64,000 bases of DNA from JBGSQR01 sp964509295 (GCA_964509295.1 CAZDWS010000002.1:186001-250000); one strand, 5' to 3'. Shown: positions 50,407 through 59,040, counted from the stretch's first letter. Program-made: numbers and translations. Notes: generated by a model not told the origin, from the sequence alone.

Positions 50407-50883
50407 ATGAGACTGACAACTAAAAGCCGTTACGGGCTTCGTGCCATGTTTGACATTGCATACAACTGCGGAACCATGCCTGCTCAGATTCAGGATATCT
50501 CTCGCCGCCAGCAGATTTCACCACGATATCTGGAGCAGATCTTTCAGAACCTCAAGCGTGCCGGTATCCTGAAAAGCAAGCGCGGTCCTCAGGGGGGCTA
50601 CTGTCTGGCAAGAAAGCCTGACCAAATTACGCTGCTGGATATTCTTTGTGCAACTGAAAATGATGTCATGCTTGTTGATTGCGCTGGAGTAGGTGTCAAA
50701 AAGGCCAAACGCAAGAGCGAGTGTCCCCATGAAGGAAACTGCATAACTCAGACCGTCTGGGAAGAAGCCAGTACACTGCTTAACGATTATTTTAAAGGAA
50801 TGACACTGCAGAACCTCTGTGAAAGAGGGCTGGAGATGGGAATCAAGCGGGAAGAGGACCATCGGTTTATGTATTATATCTGA
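50407..50883 (+). CDS. Rrf2-family transcriptional regulator (Fe-S-type)
   Basis: The 158-residue protein starts MRLTTKSRYGLRAMFDIAYN and has the winged helix of Rrf2/IscR (IQDISRRQQISPRYLEQIFQ, then KRGPQGGYCLARKPDQITLL). Three cysteines (LVDCAGVG, SECPHEGNC) match the cluster-binding spacing used by IscR-type sensors. ATG 50407 follows GGAG; the longer frame from 50341 lacks an RBS. Its regulon is unknown; no isc genes are adjacent. Confidence 0.9.
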   Translation: MRLTTKSRYGLRAMFDIAYNCGTMPAQIQDISRRQQISPRYLEQIFQNLKRAGILKSKRGPQGGYCLARKPDQITLLDILCATENDVMLVDCAGVGVKKAKRKSECPHEGNCITQTVWEEASTLLNDYFKGMTLQNLCERGLEMGIKREEDHRFMYYI

Positions 50884-50910
50884 TTAGGTACTAGTGGTAT
50901 TGTGTTAACT

Positions 50911-50948
50911 GAAAGCCCTCTCACAGGAGAGGGCTTTCGTAGTTTTTA
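50911..50948. terminator. Bidirectional intrinsic terminator
   Basis: A perfect 12-bp stem (GAAAGCCCTCTC / GAGAGGGCTTTC) with an ACAG loop is followed by GTAGTTTTT. It separates convergent genes. Confidence 0.8.
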
Positions 50949-51395
50949 AAGATCCAGAATCATGGCATTTTCATCACAATCTGGAAACTTGACGCATTTG
51001 ATGCAGTCGCTCCAGACCTTGTGGGGCAGTTCGGATTTGTCAACCAGCCGGAATCCCAGTTTGGCAAAAAAGTCCGGTTTATAAGTCAGACAGAAGACCC
51101 GTTTCAGTCCAAGTTCCCTCGCTTCAGTAATACATGCCTGAACCAGCTTTTCGCCAATACCTTTACGACCGTAACCTTCCGCGACTGCTACTGAGCGAAC
51201 TTCCGCCAGGTCACTCCAGAGAATATGCAGGGCAGCGGCGCCAATCAGCTGGCCATTGTCTTCGTAAACATTGAAATCCCGCAACGATTCGTACAGTTCA
51301 GACAGGGAGCGCGACAGCATATCGCCCTTGCTGGCATATTCTATCAGCAGTTTGTGTATGTGATTAACATCGCTCATTTGTGCTTTACGTAGCAT
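50946..51395 (-). CDS. GNAT acetyltransferase of the short ArgA-like type
   Basis: The 149-residue protein has a GNAT fold: RKAQMSDVNHIHKLLIEYAS, EVRSVAVAEGYGRKGIGEKL (acetyl-CoA loop), and ARELGLKRVFCLTYKPDFFA, FAKLGFRLVDKSELPHKVWS. Stand-alone proteins of this type can act as N-acetylglutamate synthases in arginine biosynthesis. The C-terminal cysteines in DCIKCVKFPDCDE are typical of that subgroup. RBS AAGGAGG. Exact activity is inferred. Confidence 0.88.
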   Translation of the reverse strand: MLRKAQMSDVNHIHKLLIEYASKGDMLSRSLSELYESLRDFNVYEDNGQLIGAAALHILWSDLAEVRSVAVAEGYGRKGIGEKLVQACITEARELGLKRVFCLTYKPDFFAKLGFRLVDKSELPHKVWSDCIKCVKFPDCDENAMILDL

Positions 51396-51407
51396 GACTG
51401 ATCCTCC

Positions 51408-51893
51408 TTATTGAATGGCAACTTTTACCGGTATCGGTTTTAACAACCTGATCAGTTCTGCCGGTTTAATACCGACCAGATAGCCGCGTTTGCCGCCATT
51501 GATATAAATTTTCTCCAACGCGGAGATTCCTTCTTCCAAGTAAACCGGCATTTGCCGCTTTGTGCCAAATGGTGATGTTCCTCCCACCAAATAGCCCGAG
51601 TGCCTGTTGGCGGTATCCGGTGTGCAAGGGGTGATCTGCTTGACGCCGATGATGCGCGCCAGTTCTTTTGTTGAAACCTGCATGTCGCCGTACATCAGAA
51701 CAACCAGCGGTTTTTTGCTCTCATCTTCCATAATCAGTGTTTTGATCACGCAATGTTCATCAACATTCAACTCTTTGGCAGAAATAGCGGTGCCGCCTTT
51801 TTCTTCGTAAGTGTAGGGGTGATCGGTAAATTCAACTTTCTCAGCACGCAACATGCGTACGGCCTGAGTGACCGGTGTTTTGTCCTTTGCCAT
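51408..51893 (-). CDS. ybaK: YbaK/EbsC-type Cys-tRNA(Pro) deacylase
   Basis: Hydrolyses mischarged Cys-tRNA(Pro). The 161-residue protein has the INS superfamily domain: LRAEKVEFTDHPYTYEEKGG, VIKTLIMEDESKKPLVVLMY, GYLVGGTSPFGTKRQMPVYL and INGGKRGYLVGIKPAEL. It shares one base with the hypE stop and lies 12 bp before the GNAT gene, so three minus-strand genes probably form one operon. Confidence 0.93.
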   Translation of the reverse strand: MAKDKTPVTQAVRMLRAEKVEFTDHPYTYEEKGGTAISAKELNVDEHCVIKTLIMEDESKKPLVVLMYGDMQVSTKELARIIGVKQITPCTPDTANRHSGYLVGGTSPFGTKRQMPVYLEEGISALEKIYINGGKRGYLVGIKPAELIRLLKPIPVKVAIQ

Positions 51894-52906
51894 CAGCAGA
51901 TCCTCGGCAGTTGTTCGCCCGCCAGCATTTCTACTGCACGCAAACCCCCGATAATGGTTTCCATTTGTACTCTTCCCGCTTCGTTTCCGGTTACAGCCCC
52001 GATAATGGCAGCGTCTCGACCGGCAGGGTGCTGCCTGATAATGGACAGTATCCGTTCAGCCGCCTCCGGTGCTACAAAGGCCAGTAGTTTACCTTCATTG
52101 GCAACAAAAAGCGGATCAAGTCCAAGTATTGAACAGACCCCACGCACAGCCGGATTGACCGGTACAGCCACTTCATAAAGGGTGATGCTGACCGCTGATT
52201 GCTGCGCAATTTCTTTAATGGTCGTGGCAACACCACCACGTGTAGGATCACGCAGCACATGCAGACTGTTATATGCTTCTGCCATAATATCATCAACCAG
52301 ACTGTTAAGAGGTGCTGAGTCACTGAGAATTTCCGTGTCCAGTTTCAGTCCTTCACGATTGGCCATTACAGCAATGCCATGGTCACCGATGGTGCCGCTG
52401 ATAATGATTTTATCACCAGGTTGGGCATTGGATCCGGAGATTGTTAAATCATGTTCAATGACGCCAATGCCGGAGGTGTTGATGAATATCTTATCGGCCT
52501 TGCCATGGGGAACAACCTTGGTATCGCCGGTTACAATACGGACAGAAGCCTGATCAGCGGCCTGGCGCATGTCACGCAGTATTGCTTCCAGGTCAGCCTT
52601 GCTGAAACCTTCCTCAATGATCAGGCCGACGCTGATATAGAGCGGCCTGGCCCCCATCATGGCCAGGTCGTTGACTGTGCCATGAATTGCCAGGCTGCCG
52701 ATGCTGCCGCCCGGGAAAAATACCGGATCAACAACATAAGAGTCCGTAGTGAAGGCCAGGCGCCCGGGTGGAGGATCAAGCAGGGCTGCATCATTCTGTC
52801 CGGCCACACCATTATCACCCAGTATGGGAATAATCAGTTCATTCAACAACTGGTGAGAGAGGCGTCCGCCACTGCCGTGGCCGAGTATGATCAGGTCATT
52901 ATTCAA
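51893..52906 (-). CDS. hypE: Hydrogenase maturation protein HypE
   Basis: Dehydrates a carbamoyl-thiol to the nitrile that supplies cyanide to the NiFe-hydrogenase site. The 337-residue protein (AIRS/PurM fold) has LGHGSGGRLSHQLLNELIIP, NDAALLDPPPGRLAFTTDSY, VNDLAMMGARPLYIS, RDPTRGGVATTIKEIAQQS, and ends in LPRIC with the catalytic C-terminal Cys. It starts at TTG 52906 (GGGAC upstream). No other hyp or hydrogenase gene is in the window. Confidence 0.95.
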   Translation of the reverse strand: MNNDLIILGHGSGGRLSHQLLNELIIPILGDNGVAGQNDAALLDPPPGRLAFTTDSYVVDPVFFPGGSIGSLAIHGTVNDLAMMGARPLYISVGLIIEEGFSKADLEAILRDMRQAADQASVRIVTGDTKVVPHGKADKIFINTSGIGVIEHDLTISGSNAQPGDKIIISGTIGDHGIAVMANREGLKLDTEILSDSAPLNSLVDDIMAEAYNSLHVLRDPTRGGVATTIKEIAQQSAVSITLYEVAVPVNPAVRGVCSILGLDPLFVANEGKLLAFVAPEAAERILSIIRQHPAGRDAAIIGAVTGNEAGRVQMETIIGGLRAVEMLAGEQLPRIC

Positions 52907-52942
52907 TGTTAAAGTCCCTGTTATTTCCGGTTGTATTGCAAA

Positions 52943-52968
52943 AGGGGCGATTCACTGGAATCGCCCCT
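52943..52968 (-). terminator. Intrinsic terminator of the ETF operon
   Basis: On the minus strand a perfect 11-bp stem (AGGGGCGATTC / GAATCGCCCCT) with a 4-nt loop is followed by TTTGC. It lies just after the etfA-like stop. Confidence 0.75.
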
Positions 52969-53000
52969 GCTATGCCTGCAATTACAGTTTGAATTAATTG

Positions 53001-54035
53001 TTATTTTTCCGCCAGTAGCTGGTTGACCTTTTCCATAATCTTGAAAGAGTCGGCGATGTAAAGCACGTCTGCTTTACCTTGTGCCCAGCCGCAATTGGCA
53101 TCCAGGTTGATGGCCCGGCGTTCGTTGATAAAGCGCCAGCCGACAGCATGTGGTTCTTCGCCGTGGCAGCAGGTGGCAAGACCCTTTTGGTGACGTGGGG
53201 TGGAACCGGTCTGCCCAACCTGGTTGAGGTGACTCATGAATGACAGAACCGCTTCTCCTTCATGGGACTGGTCTACCAGTGATTTAGTACTGCCCAGCGA
53301 TGAGTTGCTGTTTGCCAGGAAACCAAGGATCAGGGACTCAGCTTCTTTGGTGTGCAACTGGCCGTCAGACTGTTTTTTACTCCATCCTGCACCGGCAACA
53401 AACAGGATGTCGGCATCGGGGCGGATAGTCTGGGAGTTTTCAGAAGCGGACTGCACGCCGAGAACTGTAGTGCGTGAGAAGTCGGCACCGGATTGTACAG
53501 CTATTGCTTCAATGTTGGCTGTTGCGGCAGCACCGTTCCAGGCAGGGAATACGCCGCCATCAATCAGCAGGAACCAGGGGCGTTGAACCCGCGTCAGTGT
53601 GGCTATCATGCGTTGACGGTAATACCAGCGTTGAACCTGTAAAGATCCATCAACCACATCCATGCCGCTGACATGGGTTTCTATGCGGCCTTTCAGGCGT
53701 TGCACCGCACCTGGCACGGCGCGTGAAAATCTGGATGTAGTCGGTGCTAATACAATCGTTGCCCCGGCTTTTTTTGCAAGGGCCTCAACTGCTGCTGCAT
53801 CGGATGAATAACGTGAAGTTGCAAAGTCAGCACCTTCAACAGCCAGGAAGCTGGTAGCTCCGCAGGTTGCTATACTGTCTGCTGCAGCCTTGACGTCCTG
53901 CCCGATCAGGCCGACAGTCAGGGTAGAACCGGACATTTTAGTAACAAGATTCAGGGCTGCAGTAAGCGTCTCGCGTGCTGCTACCGGCAGTGTGCCGTCC
54001 TGTTCTGTATGTGCAATAAAAAGTATTTTTTCCAT
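53001..54035 (-). CDS. etfA: Divergent electron transfer flavoprotein alpha subunit
   Basis: The 344-residue protein has the EtfA N-terminal domain (ILFIAHTEQDGTLPVAARET, VEALAKKAGATIVLAP) and the FAD-domain marker LNQVGQTGSTP. The normal FAD-loop consensus SGAIQH is replaced by GLATCCHGEEPHAVGW. The following block is INERRAINLDANCGWAQGKA, then DVLYIADSFKIMEKV, which keeps the usual order 'INxDxxA..ADYGIVGD' only loosely. So the fold is clear but FAD binding may differ. RBS AGGAGG. It is last in the operon after etfB. Electrons would come from the acyl-CoA dehydrogenase at 56944 (inference). Confidence 0.85.
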   Translation of the reverse strand: MEKILFIAHTEQDGTLPVAARETLTAALNLVTKMSGSTLTVGLIGQDVKAAADSIATCGATSFLAVEGADFATSRYSSDAAAVEALAKKAGATIVLAPTTSRFSRAVPGAVQRLKGRIETHVSGMDVVDGSLQVQRWYYRQRMIATLTRVQRPWFLLIDGGVFPAWNGAAATANIEAIAVQSGADFSRTTVLGVQSASENSQTIRPDADILFVAGAGWSKKQSDGQLHTKEAESLILGFLANSNSSLGSTKSLVDQSHEGEAVLSFMSHLNQVGQTGSTPRHQKGLATCCHGEEPHAVGWRFINERRAINLDANCGWAQGKADVLYIADSFKIMEKVNQLLAEK

Positions 54036-54064
54036 GGGATGAAACCTCCTGATAATTCAAAATC

Positions 54065-54092
54065 TTGAACCACGAACAATGAACCTTGAACT
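54065..54092. repeat. Heptamer repeat TTGAACC-type, four units
   Basis: TTGAACC, ACGAACA, ATGAACC and TTGAACT follow each other between the etfB and etfA genes. The same ordered core (TTGAACC, ACGAAC, ATGAACC) recurs at 62141-62168. Probably a dispersed intergenic repeat family. Confidence 0.7.
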
Positions 54093-54097
54093 GCTTT

Positions 54098-54907
54098 TTA
54101 ACCCTTGATCCAGGCCACTATTTCCTGAGCGATATCATCAACGGACATGTCTTTGACAATCCGTGTTTCACGCTGCTGTTTTGGCAGTTCAACGCCGAGG
54201 TATGTAACTCCGCTGGCACCGACCGGTGCCGGTTGCGCCTTTTGCAAGGCTGGCATGATTGTACGCATGTTCATCATGCCGATTTGTGGGTTGTTTGGCG
54301 GCTCGGACAGGTTGCCGGTTGCCCAGCCCAGAACTGCCGGGGCTCCGGCACATGTGGAAGCTTGATACTGGCCACCTTCCACCCGCTCAAGTACCTTGAA
54401 GGATCCGTCCGCCTGTACGGTCAATTCGTCAATACCCAGGAACTGGTCTGTGATGCCCAGCTGCTCTCCAACCATCTGCATGGTAACGCCGGCATCCCTT
54501 GAGGCCGATGCACACCCGCCAAAAAGCAGCAGACGTGAACGATCCAGTCCGGGAATGGTTTCTATTGCACCGGCCAGAGCTGCTGCAACTTCGCAGGGAT
54601 CAGTAAAACCTCCGGCAGGGCCATCCAGGACAACCAGTTCGAAGGAAACCTTCTGGGCGATGGTCATCATCAGCTGTTGCAGTTTGGCTTTTGGTCCCAG
54701 GCTGACCAGCCAGACCTTGCTGCCCGGTACGTTTTTGGCCAGGTGAGCCGCTTCGTAAAGTGCGTGTCCTGCCCATGGATCAAGTACCGCAGGCAGCATC
54801 ATTTCATTTTTCAGGGATGGTCCGGTTGGCCCTTCCATGGGGGCCAGGGTTTGAAGGGGGTCCGGAACAATACTTCCGCAGACTACAATGTGAAATCCAC
54901 CAGTCAT
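54098..54907 (-). CDS. etfB: Electron transfer flavoprotein beta subunit
   Basis: The 269-residue protein has the EtfB layout: FHIVVCGSIVPDPLQTLAPM, DPWAGHALYEAAHLAKNVPG, RLLLFGGCASASRDAGVTMQ and QMVGEQLGITDQFLGIDELT, with QPAPVGASGVTYLG near the C-terminus. It binds AMP or FAD and docks the dehydrogenase. Sequence at the nucleotide loop differs from classical EtfB. RBS GGAGAAAC. It lies between the oxidoreductase gene and etfA, separated by repeat-bearing gaps. Confidence 0.88.
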   Translation of the reverse strand: MTGGFHIVVCGSIVPDPLQTLAPMEGPTGPSLKNEMMLPAVLDPWAGHALYEAAHLAKNVPGSKVWLVSLGPKAKLQQLMMTIAQKVSFELVVLDGPAGGFTDPCEVAAALAGAIETIPGLDRSRLLLFGGCASASRDAGVTMQMVGEQLGITDQFLGIDELTVQADGSFKVLERVEGGQYQASTCAGAPAVLGWATGNLSEPPNNPQIGMMNMRTIMPALQKAQPAPVGASGVTYLGVELPKQQRETRIVKDMSVDDIAQEIVAWIKG

Positions 54908-54918
54908 ATGTTTCTCCT

Positions 54919-54983
54919 CAGTTAAGGTTGAGGTTAAGAATAAGGTTAAGTGTTTTTCTCAACCTCAACCTTGAACTTAACCT
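54919..54983. repeat. Telomere-like hexamer inverted repeat in the etfB upstream gap
   Basis: The left arm is made of GGTTAA/GGTTGA-type units and the right arm of TCAACC/TTAACC units. They form an imperfect hairpin that fills most of the 81-bp gap. It is related to the longer element at 56847-56919. Confidence 0.75.
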
Positions 54984-54988
54984 GTTTA

Positions 54989-56827
54989 TTAGTTTTCAGC
55001 CGAGTGCGATCCACCTGCTCCGCCTTTGAAATCAATATTACAACGTTCCTGTCCTTTTAAAAGCGGCTTTGTGCAGTTCCACATGCAGGCTCCGCAGTGG
55101 ACACACTTTTCGCGATCAAATTGCGGCATGCCGCCGCCCTCCGTATAGGAAAGGGCCTGACCGGAGCAGACTTCAACACAGAGCTGCGGTGAACAGTTGG
55201 TGCACAGTTTTGGGTCGAGGCAGATAACATGATCGGCAAAGCCTGGAGCTGCCTGAACCTTGCCGCCCATCAGCAGGGCATCTTGTTGCGATACCAGCAG
55301 CTTGCCGTCCAGAGGGATCTGTGGCCAGCCAAGTTCGTCCATGACGGCGTCACCTATTGAGGTACCCCTGGACATTGACTGCTTTTTGATCTCTGCAATT
55401 CTTTCCGCTGAGATGCGGCCACTGCAGTATTCTTCAAGCGATGGAATGCGTTCATGGGGGGCTTTTATTTCGCCGCCCAGATTGATGGCGCCGGAGGTCA
55501 TGCCGGTCAGGCCCATACCGATCAGACCTGTCAAAACACCCTTCTGGAAACCATCACGCGCTTCTTTTGCCTGGTCTGCCTCTTTGTCTACCCAGCTTGC
55601 GCGACGTCGCCCCACATAAGCAACATCCAGATTCTCTTTGGTAAACGGCTTGCCGGCCTTGAGGAGCTCAATTACGCCTTCAGCCAGCTGAACTCCGGTG
55701 GCCCAGGCTTCATCGAATCCTGAGCCGGTCAGGACGTTGGTGCTACCGGAACCTTCACCGATACGGGCATAGCCGTCGCCGACCAGAAACGGTTCACCGC
55801 GCTTGCCTGATTCTCCAAGTGTCTTGGCTCCCCAGGAACGGAGAGTCCCGCCTTCAATATGTTTCCAGATGGCCGGATGCATCATCCAGTGCTGCAGATA
55901 GCGGTAGCTGGTGCGGACCGGGCTGTCGAACCAGGATGGTACGAAGATGCCCAGTGATGCAACCCGGTCGGGGTAAACATACAGAAAACCGAATATTTCC
56001 GGTTCCGGGAATCCGATGGTATGCAGCACAGTTCCTGTGGGCAGGGTGCAGCTTTCGGGCAATTCGACGACTACCTTCATGCCGATCGCCCATTCACGGA
56101 TATGGTTATCCTTTGGCAGGCCAAAGTGTCGGTCCAGAATCTGTCCCACCGGTCCGACCGGCCCGTCTCCCACCACTGTCAGACTGGCTTTGATATCCAT
56201 GCCGGGCATGAAACAGGCTGTGGCAGAACCATCCTTGTTGACACCCTGATCCGCCAGTCTGATGCCGACGACGCGGTTCTCTTCAATGAGAGGTTCGCTG
56301 ACCGGCATGCCTGGCCAAATTTGAACCAGACCTGTGGCCATTAACTGGGAACCGACCCACTGGGTGAACTGACCAACGGACAGTACCAGACCAGGCTCTT
56401 TGCAGAGAAACGGTGGGATATACGGCAGTTTGCAGGAAAAATCCTTGTCTGCAATCAGGCCTGCCATCATGTCTACAGTCTTGATACCGGTTGAACGGCG
56501 GCTGGCGCCGAGCGGGTCGAGCAGATAGAGGACTTCTTCGTGGCTGACCTCGGCTGTCATGGGTATGTCGGCCGGATTCAGGTCAGGGAACGATTCACGG
56601 ATGCTTCTGGCTTTGGTGACAACGCCGGAAACTCCGAAGCTGATATCGTCGGCGCGCTCATAGCAGAGAACCTGCAGTGGCATGCCGGGCATGCTGCTGC
56701 TCTCCAGAAGCGGCATACCGTTCTCATCCACAATGGCACGTGAAAGTGTAGTCAAAAAGCCACCCATTCCCGGACCAAATCCGACACAGGCGATATCCAC
56801 TTCCATAGTCTGACGATCAACAGTCAT
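54989..56827 (-). CDS. ETF-quinone oxidoreductase-like flavoprotein (FixC type) with two Fe-S motifs
   Basis: The 612-residue protein has an N-terminal FAD-binding Rossmann motif (VDIACVGFGPGMGGFLTTLS), the GVSGVVTKAR block and DGYARIGEGSGSTNVLTGSG, with EAWATGVQLAEGVIELL closing the FAD fold, as in FixC/ETF-QO. The C-terminus holds two cysteine sets, LCTNCSPQLCVEVCSGQAL and KCVHCGACMWNCTKP. Classical ETF-QO has one 4Fe-4S cluster. A hydrophobic segment (VLTGLIGMGLTGMTSGAI) near 440 could touch the membrane. Role: passes electrons from the ETF to menaquinone (inference). RBS GGAG precedes the ATG. Confidence 0.88.
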   Translation of the reverse strand: MTVDRQTMEVDIACVGFGPGMGGFLTTLSRAIVDENGMPLLESSSMPGMPLQVLCYERADDISFGVSGVVTKARSIRESFPDLNPADIPMTAEVSHEEVLYLLDPLGASRRSTGIKTVDMMAGLIADKDFSCKLPYIPPFLCKEPGLVLSVGQFTQWVGSQLMATGLVQIWPGMPVSEPLIEENRVVGIRLADQGVNKDGSATACFMPGMDIKASLTVVGDGPVGPVGQILDRHFGLPKDNHIREWAIGMKVVVELPESCTLPTGTVLHTIGFPEPEIFGFLYVYPDRVASLGIFVPSWFDSPVRTSYRYLQHWMMHPAIWKHIEGGTLRSWGAKTLGESGKRGEPFLVGDGYARIGEGSGSTNVLTGSGFDEAWATGVQLAEGVIELLKAGKPFTKENLDVAYVGRRRASWVDKEADQAKEARDGFQKGVLTGLIGMGLTGMTSGAINLGGEIKAPHERIPSLEEYCSGRISAERIAEIKKQSMSRGTSIGDAVMDELGWPQIPLDGKLLVSQQDALLMGGKVQAAPGFADHVICLDPKLCTNCSPQLCVEVCSGQALSYTEGGGMPQFDREKCVHCGACMWNCTKPLLKGQERCNIDFKGGAGGSHSAEN

Positions 56828-56846
56828 AAATTACTCCTTCTAAAAA

Positions 56847-56919
56847 CAGGTTAAGGTTAAGGTTGAGGTTGAGGTTAAGAAAAAATCTCAACCTCAACCT
56901 CAACCTCAACCTTAACCTG
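56847..56919. repeat. Telomere-like hexamer inverted repeat, 34-bp arms
   Basis: The left arm (56847-56880) is CAGG plus TTAAGG/TTGAGG-type hexamers. The right arm (56886-56919) is its complement with two A/G differences, both allowing wobble pairs in RNA. The loop is AAAAA. The transcript would form a very stable hairpin between the dehydrogenase and oxidoreductase genes. No typical T-tract follows. Confidence 0.9.
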
Positions 56920-56943
56920 AGTGAGTGAGTGAAACAAACGTAT

Positions 56944-59040
56944 TTAAGGGTAATCAAGAGCCTCAGGGATCATGACCTTGCTGATAGCTATTGCTGCCCT
57001 GTCTTTGGCCAGACGGGCACCTGTCAGATTGAGATCAACCTGTTGACGCAATGCTGCAAAAGCCTGAAGGGCTTCATCGCTGCCATCTGTCTGGCGGTGA
57101 TAGCCATAGACCAGTTCGGAACAGATGCGGCTGACTTCGCTGGCAGAACGGGCAGACTGGACATGGCTGAGATCACTGAAGAAGTTGACCAGTCCGTTTA
57201 TACCTTCAGCCAGAACTGCATTTTCCGGTCCTTTTTCTTCCAGTTCAAGCATGTCAAGAATCTGCTGACGGGTTGCCAACAGCCAGCAAAGTGCGTCGGC
57301 AAACGGGAATACTACGCCGTGACGCTGGGAGTGGTAGAGCGCTTTGCCATCGGCATCCCTGGTTGTCTGCAGGTAGTTCAGGGTGAACAGCCAGAGATCC
57401 ATTGCCCTTGCCAGTGCGTTGGCGCCTGACTCCGGATGGGTTGCGTAAATTGCGTCCAGATCCTTGATCCACTGTCTGAATTGAGCCAGGAAAAGCTCGT
57501 TTGTCAGTGTAATGGAAAGCTGGCGGCGTTGAACCGCCTCAGGGCCTTCGTAGGTGGCTTCAAGCTGTGCATCGGCCCATTTCTGACCCAGGAAGCCTGG
57601 GCAGTCTTCGGTGATGCCGTAGCCGCCCATCAGGCTGACAGCTTCGCGCATCATGGTAGCACCAACGCCCGTATTCCAGAGTTTGCAGGCCGGGCAGAAA
57701 ACGTTGGAAAGCGCGTCGGTGATCAGGAACTGAATCAGCGTATCATTGGCCAGTTCGTTGAAACGAGCCGCATCCCGTTCTGACTCCGGTAAGCGGGAGA
57801 GTGTCATGTATTCCAGGGCGCCTTTTTCAAGCTCTTTGAAGAGTTTCATTTGGGCACGTCCGCCCTTGACACCTTTCTCTTCCAGGACCTTATCTTTTTC
57901 GCGCTCCAGCGGATCAAACTTGTCAAGCAGCTGAACCGTTGAAAAACCGAAGGATGCACCAGCTTCGCCAGTTGCCCAAACATCAACCAGACGCTGCAGT
58001 GCATCATCTTTCTGTTGTAGGCCCTGCTCATAGCGAGGGGTTCCGGGGGTGCTGGCATTGCCGCCGCGGAAGCGGGTGCGCTGGTAGCGGATGACCGGCT
58101 CAATGGCAGAAAGCAGTTTGGCAGAGGTCATGATGCCAACCGGTACGCGGGTACGCTTGAAGACGGACTCGATTACATCACTGTGATTGTAGTTTGGAAT
58201 GATTACACCATCTTTTACCGTATAGCCGCCGATGATGCGGCTGGCCGGAATCTGCAGGCTCATGATCGGGTCGGAGGTTGAAGAAAGCTGATGTACCAGT
58301 TTAAGTGTAATTGCTCCACGGTCATATACGCCCGGATCATCTTCTTCAAGAATTACCATGGCGGTGCCTTTGATCCGGTCATCACCGGAATCTACAGCCG
58401 CTGTTACAAAGTTGGCAAAGCCCATGTTGGTGATGAAACGGCCGCGCTTTTCCACATGCAGGATCGGCTCTTTGCCTTCTTCCCACTCAACAACGCGCAT
58501 TTTGCCTGATACTACTCCGGTATCTACCCCCACATATGGCAGCGGTTCGGTCAGGGCAAAAGCTCCACGCCATATTTTACGGTCTTCGCCCGGAAGTGGA
58601 GGAACGCAGCGGCTCATGTAGGTCAATTTCTGTTCCGGGGTTCCTTTCTCCTTGATCGGAGACAGGGCCAGGTTGCTGGCCAGTGAGCATGTTGCGGCTC
58701 CGCCATCTACCCAGGAAAGCTCGAATGCAACCAGTGACAGGGCCAGATTTTTGGGGCCTTCAATAAAACCGCCTTCTTCAGGGTCCATAAAAACTGTTGT
58801 CAGGCCCAGTTCATCCAGACCGGTCAAAAGCTGTGCTTTTTTATCATTCCATTCATGAGAATTACGCGCACCCTCAGCTACCAGTCGGGCAACGATGCCG
58901 CGTGCCAGTGAACGGGCGGATTGTACAACCATCTGCAGGTCATAGCGCTCGCTGAAACGCCACATAATCTGTCGGACGTCGTCACCGGGCAGGGTGCTCA
59001 TATACTCCGTAACCTTATTTTCATTGTTGGATATTTCCAC
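56944..59040 (-). CDS. Long acyl-CoA dehydrogenase family protein
   Basis: The 698-residue protein is far longer than standard acyl-CoA dehydrogenases (about 380). The core (about 70-520) includes LDELGLTTVFMDPEEGGFIE, AFALTEPLPYVGVDTGVVSG, RFITNMGFANFVTAAVDSGD and MGGYGITEDCPGFLGQKWAD. The catalytic region is LEATYEGPEAVQRRQLSITL, where the Glu of YEGPE is the likely base. The C-terminal 170 residues are an extra helical domain. It starts at GTG 59040 (GGGAG upstream). First gene of the ETF operon, so it should donate electrons to EtfAB. The acyl substrate is unknown. Confidence 0.9.
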   Translation of the reverse strand: MEISNNENKVTEYMSTLPGDDVRQIMWRFSERYDLQMVVQSARSLARGIVARLVAEGARNSHEWNDKKAQLLTGLDELGLTTVFMDPEEGGFIEGPKNLALSLVAFELSWVDGGAATCSLASNLALSPIKEKGTPEQKLTYMSRCVPPLPGEDRKIWRGAFALTEPLPYVGVDTGVVSGKMRVVEWEEGKEPILHVEKRGRFITNMGFANFVTAAVDSGDDRIKGTAMVILEEDDPGVYDRGAITLKLVHQLSSTSDPIMSLQIPASRIIGGYTVKDGVIIPNYNHSDVIESVFKRTRVPVGIMTSAKLLSAIEPVIRYQRTRFRGGNASTPGTPRYEQGLQQKDDALQRLVDVWATGEAGASFGFSTVQLLDKFDPLEREKDKVLEEKGVKGGRAQMKLFKELEKGALEYMTLSRLPESERDAARFNELANDTLIQFLITDALSNVFCPACKLWNTGVGATMMREAVSLMGGYGITEDCPGFLGQKWADAQLEATYEGPEAVQRRQLSITLTNELFLAQFRQWIKDLDAIYATHPESGANALARAMDLWLFTLNYLQTTRDADGKALYHSQRHGVVFPFADALCWLLATRQQILDMLELEEKGPENAVLAEGINGLVNFFSDLSHVQSARSASEVSRICSELVYGYHRQTDGSDEALQAFAALRQQVDLNLTGARLAKDRAAIAISKVMIPEALDYP

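Noticed and set aside
56847..56919. A CRISPR-like array or a replication origin from the hexamer repeats
   Set aside because: The units are contiguous with no spacers, arranged as one inverted pair, and no cas genes or DnaA boxes are nearby.
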